Made by a program: the position numbers and the translations under genes. The notes beneath the pieces are model-generated. The model searched no databases. It was not told the origin of the DNA and saw only the letters and a program-made list of their open reading frames with translations. Below, one piece after another: positions 5,944-7,265 of a stretch of DNA of 7,265 nt (within the stretch, counting starts at the first letter, position 1; the number at the start of each line of letters is the position of its first letter). Source of the DNA: a bacterium (GTDB lineage: Bacteria; Spirochaetota; Spirochaetia; JABEVK01); assembly GCA_021781625.1 (NCBI GenBank), contig JAJXWL010000093.1, positions 1-7,265 of the forward strand, given 5' to 3'.

Positions 5944-7188
5944 ATGGAACTCTTCAAGGTTGCGCTGCGGAATGTGTTTCGAAACCCTCGGCGTACCATT
6001 TTAAACGTGATTGCCATCGCTTTGGGGGTCATGGTGATCCTCAATCTTCAGGCCTGGATTGTCGGGATGGAGCAAACCGTCTATCAAACTCAACGCGACA
6101 TCGATACTGCGGACGTCCAGATCCTCAATAAAGGCTACGAGGCAGAAAGCATTCGGCTCCCCCTCGACCTGGGTATCCCCGACACCCAAGCGGTTGAAAC
6201 GTTTGCCTCGAGACTGCCTGGAATCGCCGCCGTGGGGGCCCGCATCGACTACGCCGCAGGCCTTAGCAACGGGGTCACCTCTGTCCCCGTCCAAGTGCGG
6301 GGTGTTGATCCTGTGAAAGAGCCCCAGCTGACCAACATCGCCCGTAACCTGACGGCCGGTACGTGGCTCAAAGGCCCGAATGACATCGTCGTCGGCAGTG
6401 GTCTTGCGGCCACCTTGGGTCTAAAGGTTGGCCAACAAGTTTTTTTGACGGCTTTGGACCGCTATGGGGTTCGAAATTTGGTGGCGGGCACGATCTCGGG
6501 CATCTTCAGTTTGGGATTTGCCCTCTTTGATCACCACATTATTTTTACCACTCTCGACAAAGCCCGCGAAGCCCTCTCTTTGCCTGCCGATTTTTCTACC
6601 CGCGTCGTCCTTCGCTTTCACGGCCAGGATACGGCGGCCGAAACCACCGAAACGGCTCTGGCGCTTCGTCAAAATACCGCTTTAGCCGGCCAGCCCCTGA
6701 AGGTTTACGAATGGAAGGAGTTTGCCCAAACGGTCGTCAGTTCCATCGACAGCCGCATCCGTATTATGACGCTGATGCTAAGCATCCTGGTGCTTTTGGT
6801 CATCGTGGGTATCCTCAATTCGTTATCCATGTCGGTACAAGAACGCTTTCGTGAAATTGGAACACTACGGGCCTTGGGCATGAAGCGGCGCAACATCCGG
6901 AGGCTCTTTTTGGCCGAAGGGTTACTTTTGGGGGCTCTGGGCGGTTTCATTGGGGTTGTCGCCGCTTTGTTATTGGGGCTGGCTTTTATGCAGGGCATTG
7001 ATGTCACAAAGCTGATGCCCGCGAATATTCCCATACCCTTTACCAGCCTCTTAAAACCCGTGTACCAGCCTTTGCCTTTCGTGCTCTCCATCACGGGGTC
7101 GGCGTTCATTGCGGTTCTGGGGGCCTGGATCCCCGCCAGACGAGCCGGTAAACTCAAGATTATCGACGCTCTGGGTAGTCATTTGTAA
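5944..7188 (+). CDS. FtsX/LolE-like ABC permease, second of a pair
   Basis: The 414-residue protein repeats the plan of the preceding permease. It begins MELFKVALRNVFRNPRRTIL, with an amphipathic basic start typical of MacB-family permeases. Helix 1 is at about 20-42, the periplasmic domain at about 45-268 and further helices at about 272-297, 322-348 and 377-397. The coupling motif REIGTLRALGMKRRNIRRLF (303-322) and the end ARRAGKLKIIDALGSHL are both present. The two permeases align in layout but differ clearly in residues, so this is not a recent duplication. AAGGAG (5933-5938) lies five bases before the ATG at 5944. An upstream in-frame extension into the previous gene was not used. It is the last gene of the operon. 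Confidence 0.88.
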   Translation: MELFKVALRNVFRNPRRTILNVIAIALGVMVILNLQAWIVGMEQTVYQTQRDIDTADVQILNKGYEAESIRLPLDLGIPDTQAVETFASRLPGIAAVGARIDYAAGLSNGVTSVPVQVRGVDPVKEPQLTNIARNLTAGTWLKGPNDIVVGSGLAATLGLKVGQQVFLTALDRYGVRNLVAGTISGIFSLGFALFDHHIIFTTLDKAREALSLPADFSTRVVLRFHGQDTAAETTETALALRQNTALAGQPLKVYEWKEFAQTVVSSIDSRIRIMTLMLSILVLLVIVGILNSLSMSVQERFREIGTLRALGMKRRNIRRLFLAEGLLLGALGGFIGVVAALLLGLAFMQGIDVTKLMPANIPIPFTSLLKPVYQPLPFVLSITGSAFIAVLGAWIPARRAGKLKIIDALGSHL

Positions 7189-7194
7189 GCACAG

Positions 7195-7224
7195 GGCAAG
7201 TTGACAGGGGGCTTGCCTCCCCCT
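7195..7224 (+). repeat. Two alternative inverted repeats after the exporter operon
   Basis: AGGGGG (7206-7211) pairs with CCCCCT (7219-7224) over a seven-base loop. GGCAAG (7195-7200) pairs with CTTGCC (7212-7217). The two stems cannot form together because the first loop contains most of the second arm. No T-run follows, so a classical intrinsic terminator is not supported, though some termination could occur. The repeats overlap the promoter at 7201-7229. Confidence 0.5.
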
Positions 7225-7229
7225 AGAGT
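7201..7229 (+). promoter_or_regulatory. Near-consensus sigma-70 promoter of the next gene
   Basis: TTGACA (7201-7206, perfect -35), a spacer of exactly 17 bp, and TAGAGT (7224-7229, four of six -10 matches). The discriminator GGGATT then leads to the A of the ATG at 7236, where transcription would be expected to start. The spacer is itself an inverted repeat of five G and five C. This is the best promoter in the window, although unconfirmed. Confidence 0.7.
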
Positions 7230-7235
7230 GGGATT

Positions 7236-7265
7236 ATGTCTACTCTCTTTGAAACGGATGTCCAA
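7236..7265 (+). CDS. Start of the next gene (partial, ten codons)
   Basis: The frame ATG TCT ACT CTC TTT GAA reads MSTLFETDVQ and runs off the window. There is no clear Shine-Dalgarno sequence (only a GAG at 7226-7228), which fits a leaderless start at the predicted promoter. The first residues vaguely recall the start of RarA/MgsA-type ATPases (a short LFE... leader), but ten residues cannot identify a family, so no function is claimed. Confidence 0.4.
   Translation, partial: MSTLFETDVQ

Noticed and set aside
7206..7224. Intrinsic terminator for the exporter operon
   Set aside because: The G5/C5 stem has no following T-run, and the same bases form the spacer of a near-consensus promoter.
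1..7265. CRISPR array, tRNA, rRNA or insertion sequence
   Set aside because: No regularly spaced repeats, no tRNA-like cloverleaf, no rRNA-like stretch and no transposase or terminal repeats were seen.

Overview
The window comes from a diderm bacterium. One gene encodes a beta-barrel outer-membrane protein with a signal peptide and a C-terminal phenylalanine, and a LolA-like periplasmic protein and an ABC exporter lie beside it. Base composition is mid to moderately high GC, ribosome-binding sites are strong (AAGGAG type), and genes are tightly packed. The set of families (PF17131-type LolA-like protein, DUF1302-like barrel, DUF6941, DUF4194) would suit a spirochaete, but that placement is tentative and rests on family recall, not on a marker gene.

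Left edge (1-634, + strand): the last codons of an upstream gene overlap a complete DUF4194 gene, which is the JetB/MksE (kleisin-associated) subunit of a Wadjet or MksBEF SMC-like plasmid-defence complex. It is the last gene of its operon. The SMC-like jetC that normally follows jetB is not there.

Middle left (610-1521, - strand): two small genes run the other way, a DinB-superfamily four-helix protein with an intact His triad and then a DUF6941 protein. The DUF6941 gene runs 25 bp into the 3' end of jetB.

Intergenic switch (1522-1641): this stretch separates the dinB gene from the rightward operon. It holds a strong inverted repeat (arms of 12 bp with a one-base bulge) ending 3 bp before the start codon of a winged-helix regulator, which makes it a likely operator.

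Main operon (1642-7188, + strand): six genes have junctions between a 4-bp overlap and a 10-bp gap. They encode a winged-helix regulator (HTH_34 type), a secreted LolA-like protein, an outer-membrane beta-barrel, a LolD/MacB-type ATPase and two different FtsX/LolC-like permeases. The inferred working model is that the ATPase and the permease pair extract a lipid-linked substrate or lipoprotein from the inner membrane, the LolA-like protein carries it across the periplasm, and the barrel receives or inserts it. No membrane-fusion (MacA-like) protein or TolC is present, so this resembles a dedicated Lol-like route more than MacAB-TolC. It is the most interesting system in the window.

Right edge (7189-7265): a near-consensus sigma-70 promoter (TTGACA, 17 bp, TAGAGT) has a spacer that is itself an inverted repeat. 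It is placed so that transcription should begin at or next to the ATG of the next gene, suggesting a leaderless mRNA. Only ten codons of that gene are visible.
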